This document shows, piece by piece, positions 19,468-28,168 of a stretch of DNA of 64,000 nucleotides. A program made the position numbers and the translations under genes. The notes beneath the pieces were generated by a model, which did no database searches, was not told where the DNA came from, and was given only the letters and a program-made list of their open reading frames with translations. Each line of letters opens with the position of its first letter. The first letter of the stretch is position 1. The DNA is taken from positions 44,777-108,776 of the forward strand of contig CAJOMN010000004.1 in assembly GCA_905235745.1 (NCBI GenBank), given 5' to 3'. Origin of the DNA: an uncultured Lachnospiraceae bacterium. Its GTDB lineage: Bacteria > Bacillota > Clostridia > Lachnospirales > Lachnospiraceae.

Positions 19468-20407
19468 TTGATCTTGTTCTGAGATACTCCTTCCAGTCAA
19501 ATACCGCCTCAACGGCAGCAATGCCCACTTCGATCATCGAATCGTCGGGCTCCCTTGTCGTCATGCGCTGCAGCCACATTCCCGGAGCCGACAGTATCCT
19601 TACGAAAATGTTATTGGTGCGCCCGGCAAGCCTTATGATCTCATATGATATGGATGCAATGACCGGTATCAGCAATATCCTTATCGCGATCCTTGCAACA
19701 GGTTCCTCGACTCTTATGAACATGAAGAGGATGATGCTTAGGAATATGACAAAGAAGAGAAAGCTCGTTCCGCAGCGCTTATGCCGGCGGGAAGCTTTTC
19801 TTACGTTGTCAACGGTTAGTTCGTACCCGGTCTCGATGCAGTTGATGCACTTATGCTCGGCGCCGTGATACATGAACACTCTCCTGATATCCTTCATGCA
19901 TGATATGAGCGCGATGTATCCGACAAATATCAGCACGCGGAGGACGCCTTCAAGTATCGCAAGCGCTGTATCACTGACTATGAACCTCGACAGAAGCCCG
20001 GCCAGATAATACGGAAGTACAATGAACAGACCTACCGCAATGGCGATCGATAATATGACCGTTACGGTAGACAGTATCTTTTCCGCATGATCCTTGAACA
20101 TCCTGTCAAGTATCTTGTCCTTCTTGTGTGTATCCTGCTCTTCCTCGTAGAACTTCGCGGAATAGTTGAGCGTTCTGATGCCGAGTATAAGGGAGTCGAT
20201 AAAGTTGAACACTCCGCGTATGAACGGTATGCGGCCGAGCGATCTGGCCGGTGCGAACGATTCGTATTCCTCGACCGTTACGTCTATATCCCCTTCGGGC
20301 GTGCGAACGGCAACGGAGTATTTATCCTTATTCTTCATCATGACACCTTCAAGAACGGCCTGACCGCCTATTCCCGAATAGCAGGCTGGTTGTTTCTTCG
20401 TCTTCAT
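19457..20407 (-). CDS. DUF1385 membrane protein
   Basis: 316 aa from ATG 20407, whose product starts KTKKQPACYSGIGGQAVLEGVMMKN as in the family; the 48-codon extension upstream runs through the rpmE terminator and is not coding. There are four to five membrane helices and a conserved cytoplasmic segment YHGAEHKCINCIETG with His/Cys residues that could bind metal. Function is unknown. Its place between rpmE and prmC is conserved in many Clostridia. No clear ribosome site precedes the start. Confidence 0.85.
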   Translation of the reverse strand: MKTKKQPACYSGIGGQAVLEGVMMKNKDKYSVAVRTPEGDIDVTVEEYESFAPARSLGRIPFIRGVFNFIDSLILGIRTLNYSAKFYEEEQDTHKKDKILDRMFKDHAEKILSTVTVILSIAIAVGLFIVLPYYLAGLLSRFIVSDTALAILEGVLRVLIFVGYIALISCMKDIRRVFMYHGAEHKCINCIETGYELTVDNVRKASRRHKRCGTSFLFFVIFLSIILFMFIRVEEPVARIAIRILLIPVIASISYEIIRLAGRTNNIFVRILSAPGMWLQRMTTREPDDSMIEVGIAAVEAVFDWKEYLRTRSNEL

Positions 20408-20419
20408 TTCAATACAAAA

Positions 20420-20439
20420 ATGAGTGCCGAAGCACTCAT
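20420..20439 (-). terminator. rpmE terminator with a UUCG tetraloop
   Basis: On the minus strand ATGAGTGC-TTCG-GCACTCAT is followed by TTTTTG: an 8-bp stem with an extra-stable UUCG loop and a U tract. It begins 8 bp past the rpmE stop. DUF1385 starts 13 nt beyond, so downstream genes depend on readthrough or a separate promoter. Confidence 0.78.
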
Positions 20440-20447
20440 TGGTTTTC

Positions 20448-20648
20448 TTATTTAACGCCGTACTTCTTGTTGAACTTATCAATACGTCCGTCGGTTCTGG
20501 CACCCTTCTGCTGTCCTGTATAGAACGGATGGCATTTCGAACAGATTTCAACGTGAATGTCTTCCTTTGTGGAACCCGTTACAAAAGTATTGCCGCAGTT
20601 GCACGTAACGGTTGCCTGTTTGTATGCGGGATGTATTCCTTCCTTCAT
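20448..20648 (-). CDS. rpmE: 50S ribosomal protein L31 (zinc-binding form)
   Basis: 66 aa from ATG 20648, with GAGGTGAAGGAA directly upstream; a GTG three codons earlier lies inside this ribosome site. Residues [21 protein letters not shown] and [12 protein letters not shown] show the CxC...CxxC zinc ligands of the C+ form of L31, which also acts as a zinc store. It has its own promoter (20725-20753) and terminator (20420-20439). Confidence 0.96.
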   Translation of the reverse strand: MKEGIHPAYKQATVTCNCGNTFVTGSTKEDIHVEICSKCHPFYTGQQKGARTDGRIDKFNKKYGVK

Positions 20649-20724
20649 TTCCTTCACCTCATATCTTATTAAATATATTGTCCGCCGTCCCGGCGAAAAT
20701 CATACAATTATACACAGCACGTCG

Positions 20725-20753
20725 ATTATAACGCAACGAACCGATATAATCAA
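20725..20753 (-). promoter_or_regulatory. rpmE promoter
   Basis: Minus strand TTGATT (20748-20753), 17-bp spacer, TATAAT (20725-20730), giving a leader of about 70 nt before rpmE. It lies 26 bp from the divergent DUF4153 promoter. Confidence 0.75.
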
Positions 20754-20779
20754 GCATTTTCTTTCCATATTTGGAACTT

Positions 20780-20808
20780 TTGACCCTGATATCATATTAA
20801 TGTATAGT
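20780..20808 (+). promoter_or_regulatory. Promoter of the DUF4153 gene
   Basis: TTGACC (20780-20785), 17-bp spacer, TATAGT (20803-20808). Transcription would start near 20815. GGGAGG precedes the ATG at 20839. Confidence 0.75.
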
Positions 20809-20838
20809 ATATATTGAACGCATCCGGGAGGAAATCCC

Positions 20839-22680
20839 ATGCGTCCGGAAAGGAAAGCATCTGTCATGGAAAGATTAAGATCACTTGCAAGAAAAACATT
20901 CTCATACCCGAAGCTTTTGATGTCCACGCATCCCGTTACCGGTATATCCGTTATAATAACTACCGCGTTGTTTGTGGCATACACTTTTGCCGAAGCGGCA
21001 GCGGATTACCAAAGGGACTTCGGCATACTGCTGCACATCGGGATCGCGGCTATGTTCTTTACCGTCTTCTCGCTGTTTCTCGAGAGCGTTCGACCTAAAT
21101 GGTCAATACCGTCCGGCATTGCCGTCTTTGCGCTCTTTGCGCTGCTGTCGGGCTTCATGAGCTTTATCAATTATGATTTTAACACAGGCAGATCATCGAA
21201 CGCGCTTGCGAATATACTTAGTCTTTGGCAGGATCGTCTCGGTACAACCTCCGTTATGATCTACACGGCGGGGATCATCGCAGCCGCATTTCTCTTTGCG
21301 GTTTACTTTTCCTACACCCGCTGTGTGCGTCAGGAGTTCAACGAACACGTTATCAATTCCGTCTCCTGTATATTCTATACGTCTATCATATACGGCGTTA
21401 TCCAGATAGGCGTCATCCTTCTGACAGCGATAGTCGAAATACTGCTGTTTGACGATGCTTTTATGTACCTTGGCGGGATACTTGTCATCATAAACGGAAT
21501 CTTCTACGCTCCCGCGTTCATAGTAGCCCTGATACATGAGAACAGACCGGCGAATGCATTCTTCCGGGCACTGGTCAGATACGTTATGCTCATTATTTCC
21601 GTCATAGCATACGCCATAATCTATATATACATTATAAAGCTCGCCGTTACCCGTTCGGTTCCGTCCAACTCGGTATTTGCGATACTGACCGCACTGTTTG
21701 TGCTGACGCTTCCCGTATCCTATATGTGCACATCATTCGAGGATAAGGGAATCCTTCAAAAGTTCGCATTTAACACTCCGGTCATCTTTGCGCCGTTCAT
21801 TATAATGCAGCTCTACACTGCCATTGTCCGCATCGGTCAATACGGACTGACTCCGAAACGGTATTTCGGGATCGCATTCATACTGTTTGAACTGATATAT
21901 ATCGTGTATTATATGTACTCATACAAAAGAGGACATGTCATTGCCGGCGAGAATATCCTGCTCATTATATGTTCCATTGTCGTCATCTCGTTTGTTGCCC
22001 CGGGAATCAACGCCGTATCTCTTTCGGGATCCGCGGCAAAGCATACCCTTGCTTCCTGTCTTGACAAAATGTCAGACGGCACGGCAACGGACAGCCTGTA
22101 TATTCGCGCCAACGCCGCATACTCTTTCCTGTCGGACAATGATTACGGCAAAGGACGTACCGCATCGTATTTTCCGGATCTTGACAACGATACGGTGGAA
22201 TCTCTCAGGGAAAACGCAAGGCGGGCATCAGCGAATAAGTACAGCCCGAAGAACACTTCGGATACCTCCGGAAATAATCTCTACTGTATCTTTAATGCAA
22301 GTATCGGGGATATCGAAGGAACTCCGGAACATATAGACATATCGGATTACGACAGCATTTCGATCATCCGTATAGAAGGGGATGCGGGCGCTGACCTTAC
22401 CGCGCTTGATATGTATTATGCGGCCGATAATGCATCCCTTCCGGTGGAAGGCTATGAGACCGTCGACCTTAAGGATTTTACCGATAAGCTTACCGCACTT
22501 GCCGAAAGGCAGGATAACGAAGAGATATCATGGGATGAATATATGCGGCAGGCTTATACGCTTGCCGGGATCGACCTTGACGAAAATGCCCGCCTCTATA
22601 TAACAGAAGCGGACATTACGATGGATCCCCGCCGGGAACCCGTTAATATATTTATAAACGGATATCTCCTGTTAAAGTGA
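20839..22680 (+). CDS. DUF4153 polytopic membrane protein
   Basis: 613 aa. About 11-12 membrane helices occupy residues 35-395; a hydrophilic C-terminal domain of about 210 aa follows. The hallmark of DUF4153, YGLTPKRYFGI preceded by RIGQ, is near residue 335. Function is not established. It has its own consensus promoter and sits on the opposite strand between rpmE and rho, two genes that are often adjacent in Firmicutes, so it looks inserted into a conserved order. The start ATG has GGGAGGAAA upstream. Confidence 0.83.
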   Translation: MRPERKASVMERLRSLARKTFSYPKLLMSTHPVTGISVIITTALFVAYTFAEAAADYQRDFGILLHIGIAAMFFTVFSLFLESVRPKWSIPSGIAVFALFALLSGFMSFINYDFNTGRSSNALANILSLWQDRLGTTSVMIYTAGIIAAAFLFAVYFSYTRCVRQEFNEHVINSVSCIFYTSIIYGVIQIGVILLTAIVEILLFDDAFMYLGGILVIINGIFYAPAFIVALIHENRPANAFFRALVRYVMLIISVIAYAIIYIYIIKLAVTRSVPSNSVFAILTALFVLTLPVSYMCTSFEDKGILQKFAFNTPVIFAPFIIMQLYTAIVRIGQYGLTPKRYFGIAFILFELIYIVYYMYSYKRGHVIAGENILLIICSIVVISFVAPGINAVSLSGSAAKHTLASCLDKMSDGTATDSLYIRANAAYSFLSDNDYGKGRTASYFPDLDNDTVESLRENARRASANKYSPKNTSDTSGNNLYCIFNASIGDIEGTPEHIDISDYDSISIIRIEGDAGADLTALDMYYAADNASLPVEGYETVDLKDFTDKLTALAERQDNEEISWDEYMRQAYTLAGIDLDENARLYITEADITMDPRREPVNIFINGYLLLK

Positions 22681-22707
22681 ACGAATGCGTTCACTGTTAA
22701 CGGCAGA

Positions 22708-24120
22708 CTATATGCGTATCTTCTTGATCATCTCGATGAACTCGACATTGTTCTTCGTATGAACAAATATATCAAGACACTTCTCCACCGCCTCTTCGGG
22801 CTTGAGACCGTTGAACGCTTTACGGAGCACATTGATGGCTTCAAGCTCGTAAGGCTCGAGGAGCAGATCGTCGCGCCGTGTCCCCGACTTCGGGATATCT
22901 ATCGCGGGGAATACCCTTTTTTCGGAAAGCTTCCGGTCAAGCACCATTTCCATATTACCGGTACCCTTGAATTCCTCATATACAACATCATCCATCTTGG
23001 AACCGGTATCTATGAGCGCAGTGGCAAGTATCGTAAGGCTGCCGCCCTCACGCATGTTACGGGCCGCTCCGAAGAAACGCTTCGGCATATGGAGCGCAGC
23101 CGGATCCAGTCCTCCCGAAAGAGTACGTCCGCTCGGCTGTACCGTCAGGTTGTAGGCTCTCGTCAGCCTTGTAATCGAGTCAAGCAGTATGGTAACGTCT
23201 TCTCCGTGCTCGACAAGCCTCTTGGCACGTTCTATGACCATCTCCGCAACTCTCTTATGATGCTCGGGGAGTTCGTCGAACGTGGAATAGATGACCTCTA
23301 CCTGTTCGCCTTCTATCGACTCCTTGATATCTGTAACTTCCTCGGGACGCTCATCGATAAGCAGTATCAGAAGATGCATCTCGGGGTTGTTCTTCGTTAT
23401 TGACTTGGCAACGTCTTTGAGCAGCGTCGTCTTACCGGCCTTCGGGGGTGATACGATCATACCTCTCTGTCCCTTGCCGACCGGACACATCATGTCCATG
23501 ATTCGCATCGCAATGCTGCCTCCCGGTGTTTCAAGCTTTAATTTCTCATCCGGGAATATGGGCGTCAGGTCTTCAAAGCTCTTGCGCTTGCACGCCTCTG
23601 AAGGCGCAAGCCCGTTTATCGTCTTGACGAACAGCAGCGCTCCGAACTTGTCATTCGGATTCTTGACCCTCATATTACCTACGATAATATCGCCTGTCTT
23701 GAGTCCGAATCTTCTGATCTGGCTCGGTGCGACATATACATCATCATCTCCGGGCAGATAATTCTCGCTTCTGATAAATCCGTAGCCGTCGCTCATGACT
23801 TCGAGTATACCCCTTGCCTCTTCTCCCGAATCGAGAAGCTTCTTCTCTTCGGAAAGCTCGGATTCCTCTCCGACGGCTGTCCTCTTATCATCATCGTTTG
23901 CAGCTTTTCTCGTCTTGTCTCCTTCAGCGGCATCCGGTTCCCCGCTTGCGGCCTTATCAGACGTACCTTCTGCCTTCGCGGCCTCCTCCCGCGCATCAAG
24001 CGCGAGCATCGAATCCACGATCTCACTCTTCTTCATAAGCGAAATTCCCTTGATGTTGCGTGCCTTGGCAATATCCTTCAGTGCCGAAAGCGACAACGAT
24101 TCATACTTTTCCCTTGTCAT
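22708..24120 (-). CDS. rho: Transcription termination factor Rho
   Basis: 470 aa. The N-terminal Rho_N/SAP-like helix bundle ([17 protein letters not shown]) is followed by a charged low-complexity insert (about 45-95), then the RNA-binding cold-shock-like domain ([19 protein letters not shown]) and the RecA-type motor: P-loop [13 protein letters not shown], Walker [14 protein letters not shown], and RLTRAYN. It unwinds RNA to terminate transcription. Strong ribosome site AAAGGAGGTTAT. It is divergent from the DUF4364 gene with only 56 bp between. Confidence 0.96.
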   Translation of the reverse strand: MTREKYESLSLSALKDIAKARNIKGISLMKKSEIVDSMLALDAREEAAKAEGTSDKAASGEPDAAEGDKTRKAANDDDKRTAVGEESELSEEKKLLDSGEEARGILEVMSDGYGFIRSENYLPGDDDVYVAPSQIRRFGLKTGDIIVGNMRVKNPNDKFGALLFVKTINGLAPSEACKRKSFEDLTPIFPDEKLKLETPGGSIAMRIMDMMCPVGKGQRGMIVSPPKAGKTTLLKDVAKSITKNNPEMHLLILLIDERPEEVTDIKESIEGEQVEVIYSTFDELPEHHKRVAEMVIERAKRLVEHGEDVTILLDSITRLTRAYNLTVQPSGRTLSGGLDPAALHMPKRFFGAARNMREGGSLTILATALIDTGSKMDDVVYEEFKGTGNMEMVLDRKLSEKRVFPAIDIPKSGTRRDDLLLEPYELEAINVLRKAFNGLKPEEAVEKCLDIFVHTKNNVEFIEMIKKIRI

Positions 24121-24141
24121 ATAACCTCCTTTATATCATTT

Positions 24142-24170
24142 TTGACTTTTTAAAAAGTAATCATTATTAT
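24142..24170 (+). promoter_or_regulatory. Promoter placing the transcription start at the DUF4364 ATG
   Basis: TTGACT (24142-24147), 17-bp spacer, TATTAT (24165-24170). The expected +1 is 24177, the A of the ATG, so a leaderless mRNA is predicted. A perfect 14-bp palindrome ACTTTTTAAAAAGT (24145-24158) overlaps the -35 and spacer. The minus strand has TATAAT at 24166-24171, a possible -10 for rho that uses the same bases. Confidence 0.62.
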
Positions 24171-24176
24171 ATAGCC

Positions 24177-24689
24177 ATGACCGAACCATATACCCTGACA
24201 AAGTTAATAGTGCTCTATATGCTTGACAAGGTTGATTTTCCGATCACCAAAGCCCAGATATATGATTTTATCCTCGATAAGGAATACGCCAATTACTTCA
24301 ATCTGACGCAGGCTGTCTTTGAGCTTACCGAAGACGGTTATGTGGAGTCCTCGTCCACCCACTCGTCGACATTCCTGAAGCTGACCGATAAGGGGCGCGA
24401 TACCCTTGCGTTCTTCCAGAACCGTATTTCCGAAGGTATCAGGAACGATATCAACACATATTTTGAAGACAACCGCTTTGAGATATCAAACAGGGTATCG
24501 ATAATGACCAATTACTACCGCGGCGCAAACGGCGATTATGTCGCCGACCTGTCGGCAAGGGAGAAGTCCGAGGATCTGATCAATATCAGGATCAACATGC
24601 CCTCCGAGGAAGCGGCGCAGAACATTTGCGAACACTGGCGTGAAAAATCATCCGATATCTATTCTTTCATACTGGAGAAGCTTCTGTAG
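24177..24689 (+). CDS. DUF4364 family protein (winged-helix-like)
   Basis: 170 aa. It begins TEPYTLTKLIVLYMLDKVDFPITKAQIYDFIL, typical of DUF4364, a clostridial family with a PadR/winged-helix-like N-terminal domain; a short acidic C-terminal domain follows. It is probably a DNA-binding or regulatory protein, but its function is not established. No Shine-Dalgarno precedes ATG 24177 and the promoter puts +1 on that A. The gene converges with DUF4250 (2-bp gap). Confidence 0.82.
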   Translation: MTEPYTLTKLIVLYMLDKVDFPITKAQIYDFILDKEYANYFNLTQAVFELTEDGYVESSSTHSSTFLKLTDKGRDTLAFFQNRISEGIRNDINTYFEDNRFEISNRVSIMTNYYRGANGDYVADLSAREKSEDLINIRINMPSEEAAQNICEHWREKSSDIYSFILEKLL

Positions 24690-24691
24690 CA

Positions 24692-24868
24692 TCAGGCAAA
24701 CCGGTTATTGACACTGTCATACTCATAATCGATAGAGGCAAGCTTTTCTTCGATCATGCGGCGGTCTGTCCCAAGATCGTCACACAACGCATCGAGACTG
24801 TCATATTCGTCTCTGAGCTTCATATTCACAAAACTGAGCAGCATTGCCGCATCTTCCGGAATCCGCAT
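24692..24868 (-). CDS. DUF4250 small protein
   Basis: 58 aa, from ATG 24866-24868 to TGA 24692-24694. It begins RIPEDAAMLLSFVNMKLRD and ends ASIDYEYDSVNNRFA, a full-length match to the DUF4250 pattern (LLSxVNxKLRDxYxSLDxLC...YxYD). Acidic, soluble, function unknown. Its ATG starts 1 nt after the beta-mannosidase stop (TAAGATG) and AAAGGA lies 11 nt upstream, so it is likely coupled to that gene. Its short length makes it easy to miss. Confidence 0.8.
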   Translation of the reverse strand: MRIPEDAAMLLSFVNMKLRDEYDSLDALCDDLGTDRRMIEEKLASIDYEYDSVNNRFA

Positions 24869-24869
24869 C

Positions 24870-27365
24870 TTAAAAAGTATCCTTTAATGATCTGATGACG
24901 AGCTGCTGTTCAAGCTCATATCTGTTCTGTATCTCCGGGATAGTCGGATCAAGATACCTGATATCGCTCTTGGCAAGCCTTACTGTCTTCTCACGCTTAC
25001 TCGTCAGGTGGAAATAGTTGTCGGAAAATACCGCATCGGCCTGTAACAGATCAAGCTCCACGAACGCCGCGAATCCTCCGGCCATCATCCTTATAACATA
25101 CTCATCGGCCAGTTCTATGACCGAATAGGATATGGAACTTCCATCAAGATTGAGATATTTGTACTTGACGAATACATCTATCTCCGTCGACTGGATGTTG
25201 CCGTCCTCGTCAAGGAACTCCGCCTCAACGAACACGCTGTTCTCCATACCGGCTATCAGATCGGTATAGTCTATCTCGCACACCTTTACCGCGGAAAACG
25301 GCGCAAGGTCTACTTCAAACTCCTGCTCGTGCAGCAGACGGAACTCCATCGTCTGAAGCGACAGGCGCACACGTCTTGTCTCAAAATCCCTCGTCTCATT
25401 GACGATATAGGGGCTGACCACGTTGCCGTGCCTCTCAATGGAGCCGGCGATCTGGGCAAAGAAGTATTTGGAGAAATACTGAAGAGGCTTCCATCTCCCG
25501 AAATAATCGATACTCGACCATGACGCGACCGGCCAGCTGTCGTTAAACTGCCAGAACAGCGTTCCCATCGTGCATCCCCGGTTCCTCCGCCAGTGTTCCA
25601 CGCCATGCTTGATTGCAACGGCCTGCAATATCTGAGTCAGGTACAGAAGGCTTTCAAAATCCTTGGGGAACAGGAAATTGTGCGACAGATAGAATATAAG
25701 TCTCCCGTTTGCGTCTTTGTTCTTCTGATGGTTTTCCATGACCTTGGAGAAAGCGTTCCTGTCCTCTTCGCTTGTGAACGTCTTGACCGTTTTGATCGAA
25801 GGAAATGACTGGAACCCGAATTCCGAGACAAAGCGCATTGTATGATTTTCATATTCCTCGAAATCCTTGAGACCATGCCATACATCCCATATATGGGCAT
25901 CGCCCCTCGTCTCATCGGACGGTTTGTCAAAGCGTCCGCCGGATGAAGGCGACGACGGCCAGTAGAAGGTCTGCGGCGCACATGTCTTGACGATCCCGGG
26001 GATAATATCCTCAAACATCCTCAGGTAATCCCTGCGAAGTTCGTCCGGATGATCCTTGAATCCGTCCCATTCCACCCATGCCTGCTCCATCTCATTGTTG
26101 CCGCATATGAGTCCGAGGCACGCATGATGACGTATCCTTCTGATGTTATCTTCCGCTTCAGCGGTGATACTCTTTTCAAAATCATCCGTCAGGTCGTATA
26201 CATTGCAGGCAAACATCATATCCTGCCACACTATGAGACCGTATTCATCGCACAGATCGTAAAATGTATCGGACGGATAATATCCGCCGCCCCATACCCT
26301 TATGGTGTTGAAATTGCACTTGACGGCCGACTGCAGAAGATAATCTATCTTCTCCTTCGTAATGAACGAATATATCGTGTCCTCGGGAACATAGTTGGCA
26401 CCCATCGCAAATATCGGAACTCCGTTTACCACGAAACAGAATTCCTTGCCGAACTCGTCCTTGCCGGTGCTGACCGTCATTGTCCGAAGACCTATCCTGT
26501 ATGTCTTGGAATCCCACTGATTGCCGTTCATATCAAGCGCAAATACGCTCACCGTATAGAGCGGCTGGCTACCGAAGCCCCGCGGCCACCACAGCTTGGG
26601 ATTATCTATCTCCATCGAGAGCGTGACCGAATCCTCCGTAAGAGTCTCGGTTATGGCGGAAACCTTTCCGTCGGGAGTTACGAGCTCGGCCTGGATGATG
26701 TAGTGATCCTGCCTCAGGAGCTCGGCTCTCACATTGATATCAAGCGTTACCTTCTTCTTCTCGTGCCTCTGGGTGATCATTACATCGTCTATCCTTATGA
26801 GGCTGTATCCGATAAGGTCGATACTGCGCCATATTCCGCAATCGGGAATATTGGCGGCCCAGTCCCAGCCGAACATGCAGTGCGCCTTGCGCAGATACTG
26901 GCTGCCAGGCGTCCCTCCTTCGGGAACGTAGGTTATCTCCTTGTGCGAAGTCGGCTGACGGTTATCTATATAATTGATCGGTGAGAGAAGCTCAACCATG
27001 ATCATATTGATGCCCGGACGCAGATACTGCTTCACATCGAAATTGTATGTCCGGTGCATGTTGTCCGTAGTTCCGGCAAGCATGTTGTTGACATACACTC
27101 TTGAAAGCGTATCCACTCCCTTGCAGCACAGGACGATCTTCTCCTGCTCATACAATTCCGGAAGCAGTTCAAACTCCGTCGAGAAGAAATAATCCCTTCG
27201 GAACAGCTCTCTTGCTTCCTCCTCATTGACCCCGTAAAAGGGATCGTTAGTCCTGTGACCTACAAGCAGCGCGGAAAGAACAGAACCGGGAACCGAAGCC
27301 TCGGCGAAAGCCTCCGAGCCTCTCTCATTCATGACCCACTTACCGTTTAACGTCTGAAAAATCAT
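24870..27365 (-). CDS. GH2 exo-beta-mannosidase
   Basis: 831 aa, no signal peptide, so intracellular. GH2 domain order: jelly-roll sugar-binding (about 1-190), immunoglobulin-like domain (190-300), TIM barrel from about 310 (NGVPIFAMGANYVPED), and C-terminal beta domains. Acid/base Glu425 in CGNNEMEQAW; nucleophile Glu515 in SEFGFQS. NIRVWGGG-type segment NTIRVWGGGYY is typical of beta-mannosidases. It would remove beta-1,4-mannose, such as the core residue of N-glycans or mannan oligosaccharides. It has its own promoter (27454-27482) within the end of deoC. Confidence 0.9.
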   Translation of the reverse strand: MIFQTLNGKWVMNERGSEAFAEASVPGSVLSALLVGHRTNDPFYGVNEEEARELFRRDYFFSTEFELLPELYEQEKIVLCCKGVDTLSRVYVNNMLAGTTDNMHRTYNFDVKQYLRPGINMIMVELLSPINYIDNRQPTSHKEITYVPEGGTPGSQYLRKAHCMFGWDWAANIPDCGIWRSIDLIGYSLIRIDDVMITQRHEKKKVTLDINVRAELLRQDHYIIQAELVTPDGKVSAITETLTEDSVTLSMEIDNPKLWWPRGFGSQPLYTVSVFALDMNGNQWDSKTYRIGLRTMTVSTGKDEFGKEFCFVVNGVPIFAMGANYVPEDTIYSFITKEKIDYLLQSAVKCNFNTIRVWGGGYYPSDTFYDLCDEYGLIVWQDMMFACNVYDLTDDFEKSITAEAEDNIRRIRHHACLGLICGNNEMEQAWVEWDGFKDHPDELRRDYLRMFEDIIPGIVKTCAPQTFYWPSSPSSGGRFDKPSDETRGDAHIWDVWHGLKDFEEYENHTMRFVSEFGFQSFPSIKTVKTFTSEEDRNAFSKVMENHQKNKDANGRLIFYLSHNFLFPKDFESLLYLTQILQAVAIKHGVEHWRRNRGCTMGTLFWQFNDSWPVASWSSIDYFGRWKPLQYFSKYFFAQIAGSIERHGNVVSPYIVNETRDFETRRVRLSLQTMEFRLLHEQEFEVDLAPFSAVKVCEIDYTDLIAGMENSVFVEAEFLDEDGNIQSTEIDVFVKYKYLNLDGSSISYSVIELADEYVIRMMAGGFAAFVELDLLQADAVFSDNYFHLTSKREKTVRLAKSDIRYLDPTIPEIQNRYELEQQLVIRSLKDTF

Positions 27366-27446
27366 TCAACCAACCTCAAATATCCTGCTGTGTCACTTTG
27401 GGGATTAAGTCAAAAGAACATAAAGAATAGAGTGCACATGATCAAT

Positions 27447-27482
27447 TAATGATAATATAAATAATAGAATCAGATTTGTCAA
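27447..27482 (-). promoter_or_regulatory. Promoter and putative operator of the beta-mannosidase gene
   Basis: Minus strand TTGACA (27477-27482), 17 bp, TATATT (27454-27459). TATCATTA (27447-27454) adjoins the -10, the same octamer in the same place as at the solute-binding-protein promoter. The -35 overlaps the deoC stop. Confidence 0.7.
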
Positions 27483-28138
27483 TTATAATGTTGATCTTTT
27501 ACGATTTTAACTATACGGCTCGTGCCCAGGCGGTCCGCTCCAAGCTCCATGAACCTTTCGGCATCACTGATGCTTCCTATCCCTCCGGCAGCCTTGATCT
27601 TAACATTCGGACCGATATGATCCGCAAAGAGCTTAACGTCATCAAACGTTGCGCCCGACGTCGAAAAGCCGGTCGAAGTCTTGATATAGTCCGCGCCCGA
27701 TGCGGTGACGATATCGCACATTCTGATCTTCTCATCATCGGTAAGAAGGCATGTCTCAACGATCACTTTGAGTATACGCCCGCCGCAGGCCTCTTTGACC
27801 ATGCGGATCTCATCCGCAACATAATCATAATTCCCCGCTTTAAGCTCGCCTATGTTAATGACCATATCGATCTCGTCAGCGCCGTTTGATATCGCATCTT
27901 CCGTCTCGAATACCTTGACGGCAGATGTCGCATTACCGTTCGGAAAGCCGATGACAGTGCATATCCTGACCCTGTCGCCGGCATATTCCCGGACTCTTTT
28001 GACATAACAGGGCGGAATGCATATCGATGCGGTATTGTATCTGATCGCGTCATCGGCTATCCCGCGGATCTGCTCAAAGGTAGCATCCTGTTTGAGCAGC
28101 GTATGATCACAGTGATTAAGTATTTCACTAATATCCAT
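27479..28138 (-). CDS. deoC: Deoxyribose-phosphate aldolase
   Basis: 219 aa, full length. It cleaves 2-deoxyribose 5-phosphate to glyceraldehyde 3-phosphate and acetaldehyde. Class I aldolase lysines are visible in ILKVIVET and in the Schiff-base motif DYIKTSTGF. It belongs to nucleoside salvage and not obviously to the surrounding glycan genes. It is preceded by the GH13 gene on the same strand (30-bp gap) and may be cotranscribed with it. Confidence 0.94.
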   Translation of the reverse strand: MDISEILNHCDHTLLKQDATFEQIRGIADDAIRYNTASICIPPCYVKRVREYAGDRVRICTVIGFPNGNATSAVKVFETEDAISNGADEIDMVINIGELKAGNYDYVADEIRMVKEACGGRILKVIVETCLLTDDEKIRMCDIVTASGADYIKTSTGFSTSGATFDDVKLFADHIGPNVKIKAAGGIGSISDAERFMELGADRLGTSRIVKIVKDQHYN

Positions 28139-28168
28139 ATAATATCTTCCGGTGTATGACTTCCCGGC

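Noticed and set aside
22677..22694. Hairpin GTGAACG-AATG-CGTTCAC at the DUF4153 stop as a terminator
   Set aside because: Stem of only 7 bp with no T run on either strand; not supported as a terminator.
26049..26984. 311-codon plus-strand open frame in the beta-mannosidase gene
   Set aside because: Antisense to a clear GH2 catalytic domain.
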